Origin: DAIDKA01 sp963726995
GTDB lineage: Bacteria > Pseudomonadota > Gammaproteobacteria > Steroidobacterales > Steroidobacteraceae
Assembly: GCA_963726995.1 (NCBI GenBank)
Contig: CAVSEP010000006.1
Span: forward strand, 1 to 64,000
Length of the DNA stretch: 64,000 nucleotides
Direction: 5' to 3'
Shown here: piece by piece, positions 47,669 through 55,963 of the stretch
How positions within the stretch are numbered: position 1 is the first letter of the stretch
Layout: every line of letters begins with the position of its first letter
Made by a program: the position numbers and the translations under genes
Notes under the pieces: model-generated
What the model saw: only the letters and a program-made list of their open reading frames with translations
The model's database searches: none
Told to the model about the DNA's origin: nothing

Positions 47669-49117
47669 ATGCCCGAAGTCGTGCGATTTCCCGATATACC
47701 GCTGTACCAGGGCTGGGGCACGCCGCATCGGGCGGAATCGGATATCCGGGACCTCGAGGTGGTGGCCGGGGAAATCCCCGCCGCGCTCGACGGCACGCTG
47801 TACCGCTGCGGACCGGACCGGCAGTACCCGCCGCGCACGCCCCAGGACGTCTTCATCGACGGCGAGGGCATGGTGCACATGTTCCGCATCGCTCACGGCC
47901 GCGCCGACTACCGTAACCGCTGGGTGCGCAATGAACGCTTCCTGCTGCAGGAGGCGGCGCGCCGCTCGCTGTTCGGCCGCTATCGCAACCGCTACACCAA
48001 TGATCCGGCGGTGGCCGGCAAGAGCAACGGCACGGCCAACACCAACGTGGTCTGGCATGGCCGGCGCCTGCTGGTGCTGAAGGAGGATTCACGCCCGATG
48101 GAGGTGGATCCGAACTCGCTCGCCACCCTGGGGGAGTTCGATTTCAACGGCCAGCTCAAGTCCGTGAGCCTCACTGCGCATCCGAAGCTCGACCTGCATC
48201 GCAATGAACTCATCGCCTTTTCCTACCAGGCGCAGGGCGATGCCACCCTGGACTTCGTGATCTACATCGCCGATGCGCAAGGGCGCATCGTGCACGAGAC
48301 GCCGCTGCGCATGCCCTACGCCGGAATGGTGCACGACTTCGCGGTCACCGACTCCCACATCATCGTGCCGTTCTTCCCGCTGATCACCGATCTGGAAGTG
48401 ATCAAGGCGGGCGGCCCCTACTACCAGTGGCATCCGCAGGGGAAAAGCTACTTTGCCGTGGTGCCGCGCCGCGGCCGCTCGCAGGACGTACGCTGGTTCG
48501 AGGGCCCCACGGTGAGCGCCGGGCACATGATGAACGCCGTCACCGAAGGCGACAGCGTGCACCTGGATCTGTGCCTGTACGACGGCAACTGCTTCGACTT
48601 CTTCCCCAGCGTGGACGGCTCGCCCTTCAAACCGGCGCCGCCCCTGCTGACCCGGATCAGCTTCGATCTGCAGACCGAAAAGCTGAGCCTGCGCCGGCTG
48701 ATGGGATCGGCGTGTGAAATGCCCAAGATCGATGACCGCTGGATGGGCAAGCCCTACCGTTATGGCTTCGTGATCTGTCGTCCGCCGGATGCGGTGGCGG
48801 GAGCTGTGGGCCTGGGCGCCATCGGCTGCTTCGACCATCACACCGGCGCACTGAACACCTGGTCGCCGGGGGCGGACAGCGGCGTTCAGGAACCCACCTT
48901 CGTTCCGCGCAGCTCCGATGCGCCCGAGGGCGAGGGCTACCTGCTGGTGCTGGTGAACCGGCTGTCGCAGCTGCGCAGCGAGCTGGCGATCCTGGATGCG
49001 CAGCGGCTCACCGAGGGGCCGGTGGCGCTGGTGCGCCTGCCCACCCGCGTGCGCGCGACCTTCCACGGCATGTGGGTGCCCACCGAGGCACTGGCATCCG
49101 GCAGGTACAGCCCCTAG
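47669..49117 (+). CDS. Carotenoid oxygenase family protein
   Basis: 482 residues, seven-bladed propeller non-heme iron dioxygenase. The four iron-binding His are visible at 171 (TAHPK), 222 (MVHDF), 286 (GHMMN) and 466 (TFHGMW). Bacterial members cleave carotenoids, stilbenes or lignin-derived phenolics such as isoeugenol. No carotenoid synthesis genes lie nearby, so a lignostilbene or other aromatic substrate is as likely. Its stop overlaps the convergent GNAT gene by 4 bp. Confidence 0.92.
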   Translation: MPEVVRFPDIPLYQGWGTPHRAESDIRDLEVVAGEIPAALDGTLYRCGPDRQYPPRTPQDVFIDGEGMVHMFRIAHGRADYRNRWVRNERFLLQEAARRSLFGRYRNRYTNDPAVAGKSNGTANTNVVWHGRRLLVLKEDSRPMEVDPNSLATLGEFDFNGQLKSVSLTAHPKLDLHRNELIAFSYQAQGDATLDFVIYIADAQGRIVHETPLRMPYAGMVHDFAVTDSHIIVPFFPLITDLEVIKAGGPYYQWHPQGKSYFAVVPRRGRSQDVRWFEGPTVSAGHMMNAVTEGDSVHLDLCLYDGNCFDFFPSVDGSPFKPAPPLLTRISFDLQTEKLSLRRLMGSACEMPKIDDRWMGKPYRYGFVICRPPDAVAGAVGLGAIGCFDHHTGALNTWSPGADSGVQEPTFVPRSSDAPEGEGYLLVLVNRLSQLRSELAILDAQRLTEGPVALVRLPTRVRATFHGMWVPTEALASGRYSP

Positions 49118-49521
49118 GCCGGCTCGCCCTGCATCACCCAGGCCCGCGGGTGGTGCTCGAAGCCGACTTTCGGGTAGTAGTCATTGGCCGCCGGGGCCGC
49201 CAGCAGCACGATCGTGCACTCGGGTTGCAGCCGCGCCCGGGACTCGGCGATCAGCGCCCGGCCCACGCCGCGGTGCTGGTGGGCGACATCCACGGCGAGG
49301 TCCGCGAGGTACGCCACATAGGTGAAATCCGTGAGCGTGCGGGCAATGCCGACCAGCTGCACGCCGTCCCAGGCGGTCACGGTGAGATTAGCGTGTCGCA
49401 GCATGCCCGCGAAGATATCCGGACGGTGCACCGGGCGACGCTCGCCCAGCGTCGAGCGGTTGTACAGGTCGATCGCCACCTCGACCGTCAGCAGGGCATC
49501 GTCCCGATACTGGATGATCAT
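49114..49521 (-). CDS. GNAT-family N-acetyltransferase
   Basis: 135 residues. Acetyl-CoA-dependent acetyltransferase fold: VAYLADLAVDVAHQHRGVGRALIAES holds the acetyl-CoA-binding R/QxxGxG/A motif (HRGVGRA), and ANDYYPKVGFEHH is the usual C-terminal GNAT end. ATG at 49521 is chosen over an upstream frame extension. Substrate unknown. Confidence 0.88.
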   Translation of the reverse strand: MIIQYRDDALLTVEVAIDLYNRSTLGERRPVHRPDIFAGMLRHANLTVTAWDGVQLVGIARTLTDFTYVAYLADLAVDVAHQHRGVGRALIAESRARLQPECTIVLLAAPAANDYYPKVGFEHHPRAWVMQGEPA

Positions 49522-49531
49522 GTCTTTAGGC

Positions 49532-49720
49532 CTACTGCGTGCCGGGGAGCCGCTGCAGGCAGGCCTGGCACAGGCAGGCGCCACTGCTGCTGCCCGGCGC
49601 TGCCGCAGGCGCAATGCTCTGGTCCATGCACCAGCAGCGGACCTCGCCCGGCGCGCCGGCGGCAAGCGCACAACGGTTCGGCTGCTGGCAGGCTGGGCAT
49701 TGATCGGGCTGCGGCGGCAT
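49532..49720 (-). CDS. Cysteine-rich CWC family protein
   Basis: 62 residues with seven Cys arranged CPACQQPNRC ... CWC ... CLCQACL, the pattern of the small cysteine-rich CWC family, probably a zinc-binding protein. Function unknown. It lies between the RidA-like and GNAT genes on the same strand. Confidence 0.85.
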   Translation of the reverse strand: MPPQPDQCPACQQPNRCALAAGAPGEVRCWCMDQSIAPAAAPGSSSGACLCQACLQRLPGTQ

Positions 49721-49735
49721 GGCGGGGGTGGCGAC

Positions 49736-50083
49736 CTACACCGCGGCGGTCACCACGATTTCGACTTTCCATTCGGGCCTGGCGAGCTTCGCCTCCACGG
49801 TGGCGCGCGACGGCGGACTGCTGCCGACCCATTGGTCCCAGACCGCATTCAGGCCGGCATAGTCGGCCATGTCGGCCAGATACACCTGCGCCATCACAAT
49901 CCGCGACTTGCTGCTGCCGGCCTCGGCCAGCAGCTTGTCGATGCTGGCCAGCACTTCGCGGGCCTGGGCCTCGATGGTGGTGCCGCCCCCGGTGGCCACC
50001 TGGCCTGCCAGATGGACCGTGCCCGCATGGATGCTGGCTTCGCTGTAGCGCGCGCCGGCATGGAGGCGCTTGATTTCAGCCAC
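49736..50083 (-). CDS. RidA (YjgF) family protein
   Basis: 115 residues. RidA proteins deaminate reactive enamine/imine intermediates or have related hydrolytic roles. ATVEAKLARPEWKVEIVVTAAV is the family end and VHLAGQVATGG the central block. The usual catalytic Arg of RidA is replaced: the equivalent segment reads RATVEAKLA, so it may belong to the Rid subfamilies without deaminase activity (inference). GTG start at 50083. Confidence 0.85.
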   Translation of the reverse strand: MAEIKRLHAGARYSEASIHAGTVHLAGQVATGGGTTIEAQAREVLASIDKLLAEAGSSKSRIVMAQVYLADMADYAGLNAVWDQWVGSSPPSRATVEAKLARPEWKVEIVVTAAV

Positions 50084-50099
50084 TGGCGTGCCTCCGGGC

Positions 50100-50330
50100 C
50101 TAGCGGGCCACCTCAAGCAGAATCTTGGGCCGCTTGGCGGCCACCAGCAGCAGCATGCGCGCCGCCCCCGAGGGTGCCCGACGACCCTGCTCCCAATCCT
50201 GCAGCGTGCGCACCGACACGCCCAGCAGATTGGCAAACTGCGACTGCGACAGCCCCGCCTTCTCGCGGATTCCGGAAATCAGCGCCACCACCCTCTTGCG
50301 GCCCGATGCACTGCGTTTGCTCTGTGCCAT
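50100..50330 (-). CDS. HTH transcriptional regulator (XRE, NadS-like)
   Basis: 76 residues. A single helix-turn-helix: LSQSQFANLLGVSVRTLQDWEQGRRAPSG is split here as SQSQFANLLGVS and VRTLQDWEQGRR. Resembles antitoxin-type regulators of the HigA/NadS group. The expected upstream toxin is absent; instead a GST remnant lies there, so it appears orphaned. Confidence 0.85.
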   Translation of the reverse strand: MAQSKRSASGRKRVVALISGIREKAGLSQSQFANLLGVSVRTLQDWEQGRRAPSGAARMLLLVAAKRPKILLEVAR

Positions 50331-50403
50331 TCAGTTCCTCCATGAACTTTTTTTCGGCGGCCTAAGGTACCAGATTGCGCGCCGTGGCGGGACTGCGCGC
50401 CGG

Positions 50404-50614
50404 TCAGACAGGTTCCAGTACCGGTGTGCATTTGCCGCTGCCATGCGGGGCGGCGCGCAATGCCGGCAGCAGCTGCGGCAGCATCTGCTGCGCGAAAGGC
50501 CGAGAAGCCACGGAACACGGACAACGGGCGATGTTCGAAATCCAGCCCCTGCAGCTGCAGGCTGATCGCCACGCGCCGCACGTAGGGGGAGTCCAGCAGC
50601 CCGATCAGAACCAT
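50404..50614 (-). pseudogene. Glutathione S-transferase remnant
   Basis: The first about 28 codons (LIGLLDSPYVRRVAIS, then FEHRPLSVFRGFSAF) are a clear thioredoxin-like GST N-terminus. After that the similarity stops, where about 200 residues would be expected. In another frame the sequence continues as AQQMLPQLLPALRAAPHG and ends at a TGA near 50404. It looks like an internal deletion joining the GST start to an unrelated or C-terminal fragment. Confidence 0.65.
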
Positions 50615-50622
50615 GGCGACCC

Positions 50623-51444
50623 TTAAGGGTGGGCGCGCTGCTGCGCCAGCAACTGCGTCTTCAGATCCCGCAGGCGGGCCTTGAGCAGCGCCTCGTTCAC
50701 CGGCCCCATGCGAATCAGGGTCTTCTGGCCCGGCGAGAGGGCTTCGAGCGCCGGATCCGCATAGCGGTACATGACATTCGGCTGCACCAGCGCCACCGAG
50801 CCGGTGACATCGGGCGTGGCGAGCAGATGGTCGATGAGGGCGATCAGATGATCGTTGAAGTAGGCATCCTGGTATCCCAGGTCATCGAAGGCGGCCTGGA
50901 ACTGCGGATAGAAGTGGTAGTACAGCTGCACCAGCCGCTGCATGTCCGCCGCGCTCACCAGCGTGATGAAGGGCAGATAGCGCGCGTAGTTCTCCGGACT
51001 GATGGCCAGCTGATCGCCATTGCTCAAGGTCCTGAATGCCCCGGCGGTGGGCTTCAAGGGACGCTGCTCCACGGCCACCTTCTTGCGCGACAGGTTGTCC
51101 ACCGTGACCACGATGTGGCGGATGAGGTTGTCCGGCACCAGCAGCTGCTCCAGCCCCTGGGCGCCGGGCAACGCGGCCAGGGCCTCATGGAACGGCCGGT
51201 CACTGTGCTCCAGGGTCAGCGCCGGTTGATCGCCGGGTGCGCTGGCGGCGGGCGCCGGATGCTCGATCAGCGGGGCGCTGGCCGGCGGCGCTTCGACCAC
51301 CGGGGCGCTGCGCACTTCCGGGGCCGATGCCGGCAGGATGGTCGGCGGCGTGCCGCGATGGGCGTACAGGTAGATCCCGACCGCGCCGAGCACCACGGCC
51401 GCGGCGGACGCCCAGATGATGGGTTTGTCGGAAGGTGAGGCCAT
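50623..51444 (-). CDS. DUF3014-like membrane-anchored protein
   Basis: 273 residues. One N-terminal membrane segment (IIWASAAAVVLGAVGIYLYA), a Pro/Ala-rich linker, then a domain with NLIRHIVVTVDNLSRKKVA, EQRPLKPTAGAF and YYHFYPQFQAAFDDLGY, characteristic of DUF3014. Function unknown; probably periplasmic facing. Its ATG overlaps the stop of the FAD oxidoreductase. Confidence 0.82.
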   Translation of the reverse strand: MASPSDKPIIWASAAAVVLGAVGIYLYAHRGTPPTILPASAPEVRSAPVVEAPPASAPLIEHPAPAASAPGDQPALTLEHSDRPFHEALAALPGAQGLEQLLVPDNLIRHIVVTVDNLSRKKVAVEQRPLKPTAGAFRTLSNGDQLAISPENYARYLPFITLVSAADMQRLVQLYYHFYPQFQAAFDDLGYQDAYFNDHLIALIDHLLATPDVTGSVALVQPNVMYRYADPALEALSPGQKTLIRMGPVNEALLKARLRDLKTQLLAQQRAHP

Positions 51445-52439
51445 CAGGCCGCCGCCGAGGATCCCACACCTCGGGTGAATGCCCAGTCCAGCAGCCGGCT
51501 GGCGATGCCGCCGCCGAGGCTCGCGCCGGTCACGTCGTTCAATGTATAAGGCGCGCCCTTCAGGATGGCGTCCGCCGCGCGGTGTCCGCTGCGGATGGCG
51601 GGACCTATGCCCTCGCACAGGTCGCGGGTCGCAAGTCCCGCGGCATCCCCGGTGATGAAGGCATTGGCGATGCGCACGACCTCGACATTGCCGCGCAGGT
51701 AGTAGCTGTAGCCCACCGGATCGTAGTGCGCGCCCTTGGCGAGCTTGCGATCCAGTTTGGCGATGAGGTGGTTCCAGTGCTGGCGGATGTCGACGCCGCT
51801 TTGCTTGATGCGCTCGGCCATGCCGCCGATGCCCACGTTCAGGTAGCCGTTGGCCTTGGGCACGTACCAGGAATAGCCCGGCATCCCCTTGTCGAAGAAC
51901 CACAGGTGGCAATCCGGATCGCGCCAGTCGTAGGCGAACTCATGTTCCAGGGTCACGGTCTGCAGTTGCGTGGTGCGCGGGTTGGCCTCGCGGAACAGCG
52001 TGCGGTAGACCGGGCAGCGGGTGCCGCCCGCGCCGATCAGGTAGTTGCAGTGGTACTCGCCATCGATCGTGTAGCCGCCGGCAGGGTCTGCCTCGATGTG
52101 CCGCACGGTGTGCTGCACGCAGCGCACCCCGGAACGCTCCAGCAGCCAGGCGTCGAACTCGAAGCGGCGGATGGAGTGCTGCACGCACGGCAGCGGCAGG
52201 TGCAGGCCGCGCAGGTAGGCGTGCATGCGACCGAAGGTCAGGAACCGGTAAGGATAGGCGGCCACGTCCATGTCCAGGTCCTTGACGACCTCGGGGGTGA
52301 TCCAGCCCGCGCACAGTTTGAGGCGCGGAAAGACCTCCTTGTCCAGGATCAGGACCTGCGCGCCGCCCTGCTTGAGCCGCCGCGCCGCGGCGGAACCCGC
52401 AGGTCCCCCGCCGATGATCAGTACGTCGCTGTGGATCAC
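51444..52439 (-). CDS. FAD-dependent oxidoreductase, geranylgeranyl reductase-like
   Basis: 331 residues. Rossmann FAD site DVLIIGGGPAGSAAARRL (5-22), second FAD motif ITGDAAGLATRDLCEGI in the C-terminal half, and a flavin-binding family block PGYSWYVPKANGYLNVG. Such enzymes saturate isoprenoid or fatty-acyl double bonds or hydroxylate aromatics. It lies beside a cyclopropane synthase-like methyltransferase, which suggests a role in lipid modification (inference). 9 bp separate the two genes. Confidence 0.83.
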   Translation of the reverse strand: MIHSDVLIIGGGPAGSAAARRLKQGGAQVLILDKEVFPRLKLCAGWITPEVVKDLDMDVAAYPYRFLTFGRMHAYLRGLHLPLPCVQHSIRRFEFDAWLLERSGVRCVQHTVRHIEADPAGGYTIDGEYHCNYLIGAGGTRCPVYRTLFREANPRTTQLQTVTLEHEFAYDWRDPDCHLWFFDKGMPGYSWYVPKANGYLNVGIGGMAERIKQSGVDIRQHWNHLIAKLDRKLAKGAHYDPVGYSYYLRGNVEVVRIANAFITGDAAGLATRDLCEGIGPAIRSGHRAADAILKGAPYTLNDVTGASLGGGIASRLLDWAFTRGVGSSAAA

Positions 52440-52448
52440 GCGCGCAGT

Positions 52449-53693
52449 CTATGCCAGCGGCTGGTACAGGTGATCACGGGTGAGGGCGACATCGTTGTTC
52501 TGCGCCGTGGCGAACAGCACCTGGAACAGCTGCAGCGTACCGGTGGTGAAGGCCGCGACCGAACCGGCCAGATACAGCCGCCACATGCGCACGAACTTCT
52601 CATCGAACATGCCGCGCACCTTGTCGGCATTGGTCTCGAACAGCGACAGCCAGTCACTGAGCGTGCGCGCATAGTGCAGCCGCAGGTTCTCGACATCCAG
52701 CACCGACAGGTCCCAGGGCTCGAAGATCTGCGTCATCTCGCTCAAGGCCGGCGGGCAGGCGCCCGGGAAGATGCGCTGCTCGATCCACGGATGCAGCTGC
52801 GCCGGGTAGTTGCGCCCGATGCTGTGGATCAGGCCGCGGCCGTTGCCGCCCAGCACCCCGTGCGCGACCTTGCCCAGGTCCCGATAGTTCTCCACGCCCA
52901 CGTGTTCCAGCATGCCCACCGAGACGAAGGCGTCGAAGGAGCCGGAAATGTTCCGATAGTCATCCTCGACGTACTCGATCTGCGACTCCAGTCCCTGGGA
53001 CCTGGCGTAGTCGCGGGCGAAGGCCACCTGCTCCTTGGAAATGTTGAAGGCGCGGACCTTCACGCCGTAGTGGCGCGCCATGTGCACCGCGAGCCTGCCC
53101 CAGCCGAAGCCGGCCTCGACCACGCGCTCACCGGGACGCAGCCGCAGCTTGCGGCAGACATGGTGCATTTTCGCGTCCTGGGCTTCATCCAGGGTGCTCG
53201 CCGCTCCCGGATAGTAGGCGCAGGTGTAGGCCATGGTGCGACCCAGCCACAACGAATAGAAATCGTTGCCGATGTCGTAGTGATGGTGGATGTTGTCCTT
53301 GGAACCGGCCAGGGTATTCACCCGCGGCCGATTCATCAGCTTGCCGAGCAGGCCCAGCAGGGTGTTTTCCTTGTCGGCCCGGGCAGAGCCCCGGTACACC
53401 TCTTCCATGAAGTGCACCAGATCGCCCTCGATCTCGATGCGGCCATCGCTGTAGCCGTCGCCGAAGCGCACCCCGGGATTGCGCAGCAGGCCCCACAGCA
53501 CGCTGGCGTCGCGGATGGTGACGCGCGCGATGGGCTTCTTGCCCTCGGGCAGGATCTGCTCGCCGTTCCAGAGCACGAACTCTATGGGCGGCGTCCCGAA
53601 CATTTTCAATAACTTGGTTACGCCCCGCGCGGCAGCCGAGGGGGCAAGCCCAAGCTTGGGCGCATCGGTTCTGTTGTCCTCCAGCGCGTTCAC
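52449..53693 (-). CDS. Cyclopropane-fatty-acyl-phospholipid synthase-like methyltransferase
   Basis: 414 residues. N-terminal helical lipid-binding part, then a SAM methyltransferase domain: HHYDIGNDFYSLWLG, VVEAGFGWGRLAVHMA (SAM site) and SVGMLEHVGVENY. The family transfers methylene to unsaturated acyl chains. In Cfa enzymes the SAM motif is usually EIGCGWG; here EAGFGWG lacks the Cys. GTG at 53693 is chosen because AAGGAG lies about 8 bp upstream. Works plausibly with the desaturase product, but gene linkage is only local. Confidence 0.88.
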   Translation of the reverse strand: MNALEDNRTDAPKLGLAPSAAARGVTKLLKMFGTPPIEFVLWNGEQILPEGKKPIARVTIRDASVLWGLLRNPGVRFGDGYSDGRIEIEGDLVHFMEEVYRGSARADKENTLLGLLGKLMNRPRVNTLAGSKDNIHHHYDIGNDFYSLWLGRTMAYTCAYYPGAASTLDEAQDAKMHHVCRKLRLRPGERVVEAGFGWGRLAVHMARHYGVKVRAFNISKEQVAFARDYARSQGLESQIEYVEDDYRNISGSFDAFVSVGMLEHVGVENYRDLGKVAHGVLGGNGRGLIHSIGRNYPAQLHPWIEQRIFPGACPPALSEMTQIFEPWDLSVLDVENLRLHYARTLSDWLSLFETNADKVRGMFDEKFVRMWRLYLAGSVAAFTTGTLQLFQVLFATAQNNDVALTRDHLYQPLA

Positions 53694-53794
53694 TCCCGAC
53701 TCCTTACCAGTGTGGCGGTTCAACCGCTCTTACCCCCCGATGCTACACGGGAGTGCCGCCGCAGTCAGGTCCGCCCGGTTCGGGGGCGGGCAGG

Positions 53795-54364
53795 CTATTC
53801 GTCGTCGCCGCGTTCCTGGGTGCCGATGGCACTGAACAGCTTGCTTAGAACGCTGTACAGGGTGCGGCGCTCCTCGCGGGTCAGCTTCTGCAGCAGCCGC
53901 GCCTGGTTGCGCTGCGCCACGGGCAGTACGGTCTTGTACAGCGAGCGGCCCTTGGCGGTGACGGTGAGAATCACGGGCACGGCCGCCGTGTCGCCTGCCT
54001 TGCGGCCGCCGGGCACCTGGGACTTGGTGGCGATGTAGCCTCGCTTGATCATGCCGTGCAGGGTGCGGCTGGCCTGGCCCTTGTCCATGCTGCTGTTGGC
54101 CACCAGTTCCGAGAATCGCACCGGCTGGAAACGGATGGTCATGGCCAGCAGCCGCCACTCCGGCACGCTCAGCCCGAAATCCGCCAGGTAGCGGCGCGTG
54201 ACATTGGATTTGGCCGCATTGGCCAGGCGGATCAGCTGAAAGGTGAGGAAGTGCCCGATGTGCAGATGGCTCCCGCCGCCGACATCGGTCCAGGGATCGG
54301 CTCCCTTCTTCCTCGCCGCGGTCTTGGCGACTTTGGACTTGCGCGCCTTGGTTTTGGCAGCCAC
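53795..54364 (-). CDS. MarR-family transcriptional regulator
   Basis: 189 residues. Lys/Arg-rich N-terminus (1-20), then the winged-helix MarR domain: VPEWRLLAMTIRFQPVRFSELVANSSMDK is the recognition region, followed by RTLHGMIKRGYI. GTG start at 54364. It lies just upstream of the cyclopropane synthase-like gene on the same strand and may regulate it (inference). The 100 bp between them shows no clear operator. Confidence 0.88.
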   Translation of the reverse strand: MAAKTKARKSKVAKTAARKKGADPWTDVGGGSHLHIGHFLTFQLIRLANAAKSNVTRRYLADFGLSVPEWRLLAMTIRFQPVRFSELVANSSMDKGQASRTLHGMIKRGYIATKSQVPGGRKAGDTAAVPVILTVTAKGRSLYKTVLPVAQRNQARLLQKLTREERRTLYSVLSKLFSAIGTQERGDDE

Positions 54365-54406
54365 TGCAAACTCCCGTTACTTGTGGAACACCATTTTACA
54401 GATGTT

Positions 54407-55027
54407 TCAGTCGAAAGCCGCAGGCAGCTGTGGATTGCGCTGGTGCTCGAACATCAGTTGCACCTGCCCCACACTGACGCGACCCTGCGACAGGGGCGGC
54501 AGATCGTCCGCGGCGAAGAAGCCCGCCGCGCTGGTTTCGATGCTGGGGCGCGCCTGTCCGCCCAGCAGTTCACACACGAAGAACGCCTTCCAGAGGTGAT
54601 AGCCGAACGGCGGATGCGGGTGCCGGTTGCGATCGAACAGCGCCGCCAGCTTGCTCGTCCTGACCCGAAACCCGGACTCCTCCCACACCTCGCGCTCGAC
54701 CGCGACGCTGGGACTGTCGCCGACATCGGCGAAGCCGCCGGGCAGGGTCCACAGGCCGTCGGATCGCTCCTGCACCATCAGGATGCAGCCCTCGCGAAAC
54801 ACCGCGGCGCGAACATCCATGCGCGGGGTGGCATAACCGTGTTCGCGCCGGAACAGCTCGACCAGCTGCTCGGGCGGCGCACCGCTCCCGGCCGCCATCA
54901 TGGCGGCGGCGATATTGCGCACCAGATCATAGCGTTGCCGGTCGAATTCATTGTTCGCATAGGCCTCGCCCGTCTGCGCGACGGCCTGCAACTGCTGTGC
55001 CCAGTGCAACCAGTGGAAATCCTGCAT
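54407..55027 (-). CDS. Nudix hydrolase with N-terminal Nudix-associated domain
   Basis: 206 residues. Helical N-domain (WLHWAQQLQAVAQTG), then the Nudix domain with GGFADVGDSPSVAVEREVWEE (split at the box GxnExnREVxEExGF), hydrolysing nucleoside diphosphates linked to other groups. Family members with this N-domain include ADP-ribose and related pyrophosphatases. Start taken at the ATG before DFHWLHW; ATG 55048 is possible. Divergent from the rhomboid gene. Confidence 0.88.
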   Translation of the reverse strand: MQDFHWLHWAQQLQAVAQTGEAYANNEFDRQRYDLVRNIAAAMMAAGSGAPPEQLVELFRREHGYATPRMDVRAAVFREGCILMVQERSDGLWTLPGGFADVGDSPSVAVEREVWEESGFRVRTSKLAALFDRNRHPHPPFGYHLWKAFFVCELLGGQARPSIETSAAGFFAADDLPPLSQGRVSVGQVQLMFEHQRNPQLPAAFD

Positions 55028-55060
55028 GAGAGCCGGGGATTGAAGCATTGAACCGGGGTC

Positions 55061-55963
55061 ATGCGCCACAATACTGCCGCCTTGATGACCGCCGAATCCA
55101 TAGAGATCTACCGCTCCTTGAACCGCAAGAGCTGCGAGGAGCGCGCCTTCGTGCTCACGGCGGTCGGCGTGCCCCATGACATGTCGCAGTCGGCGGACGG
55201 CTATTCATTGTGGGTTGACCTGAGCGATCTGGAACGGGCGCGCAGCCAGCTGTTGCAATACCAACTGGAGAGTGAGCGCCCGCCGCCCCCACCGCCGCTG
55301 CCGGCGCCGCCGCTCTACGACCACGCCTGGGTCGGCAGCGCGCTGTACGCGCTGGTACTGCTGGGCGTGGCGTTGCTCATCAGCTCCGGGGTGGGTCGCC
55401 TGGATGCCTTCGAAGCCGGTGAACTGAACGCGGGTCTGGTGCGGCACGGGCAATGGTGGCGGGTCCTGACCGCGCTGACCCTGCACCTGGACCCGGCGCA
55501 CATCGCCGCCAACATCGGCGCCGGGGCCTGGTTCGGCTATCTGGCAGGACGGCTGCTGGGGCCCGGGACCGCCTGGGCGCTGGTGGTGGTGGGCGCGGGG
55601 GCGGCCAACGGACTGGAAGCGCTGCTGGCCGCGGCCGATCACCGCTCGGTGGGTGCCTCCACCGCGGTGTTCACGGCCTTGGGCCTGCTGGCCGCTTATT
55701 CCTGGCGCGAGCGGCACATGATGCAGCTGCGGCCGGCACGTCGCTACGGTCCCTTGGTCGCGGGCGTCATTCTGCTGGGCTGGCTGGGCACATCCGGGGA
55801 GCACACGGACGTCGTGGCCCACCTGCTGGGCTTCGCCGTCGGAGGTGTGCTGGGCGCGCTGGTGGCCGCGGCCCGAGTGCAGCGCCTGTGGCGCCGGCTG
55901 CCTCAGTGGGCGGGCGGCGTGCTGGCGCTGGGACTGGTGGGACTGGCCTGGGCCTGCGCATAG
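55061..55963 (+). CDS. Rhomboid family intramembrane protease
   Basis: 300 residues. About 85 cytoplasmic residues, then six or seven membrane segments. The catalytic Ser is in VGASTAVF (in place of GASGAIF) and the His in HTDVVAHLLGF; LTLHLDPAHIAAN supplies the oxyanion residues. The Pro-rich patch PPPPPPLP precedes the first membrane helix. ATG at 55085 is an alternative start. Its last 60 bp overlap the convergent AttH-like gene. Confidence 0.87.
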   Translation: MRHNTAALMTAESIEIYRSLNRKSCEERAFVLTAVGVPHDMSQSADGYSLWVDLSDLERARSQLLQYQLESERPPPPPPLPAPPLYDHAWVGSALYALVLLGVALLISSGVGRLDAFEAGELNAGLVRHGQWWRVLTALTLHLDPAHIAANIGAGAWFGYLAGRLLGPGTAWALVVVGAGAANGLEALLAAADHRSVGASTAVFTALGLLAAYSWRERHMMQLRPARRYGPLVAGVILLGWLGTSGEHTDVVAHLLGFAVGGVLGALVAAARVQRLWRRLPQWAGGVLALGLVGLAWACA

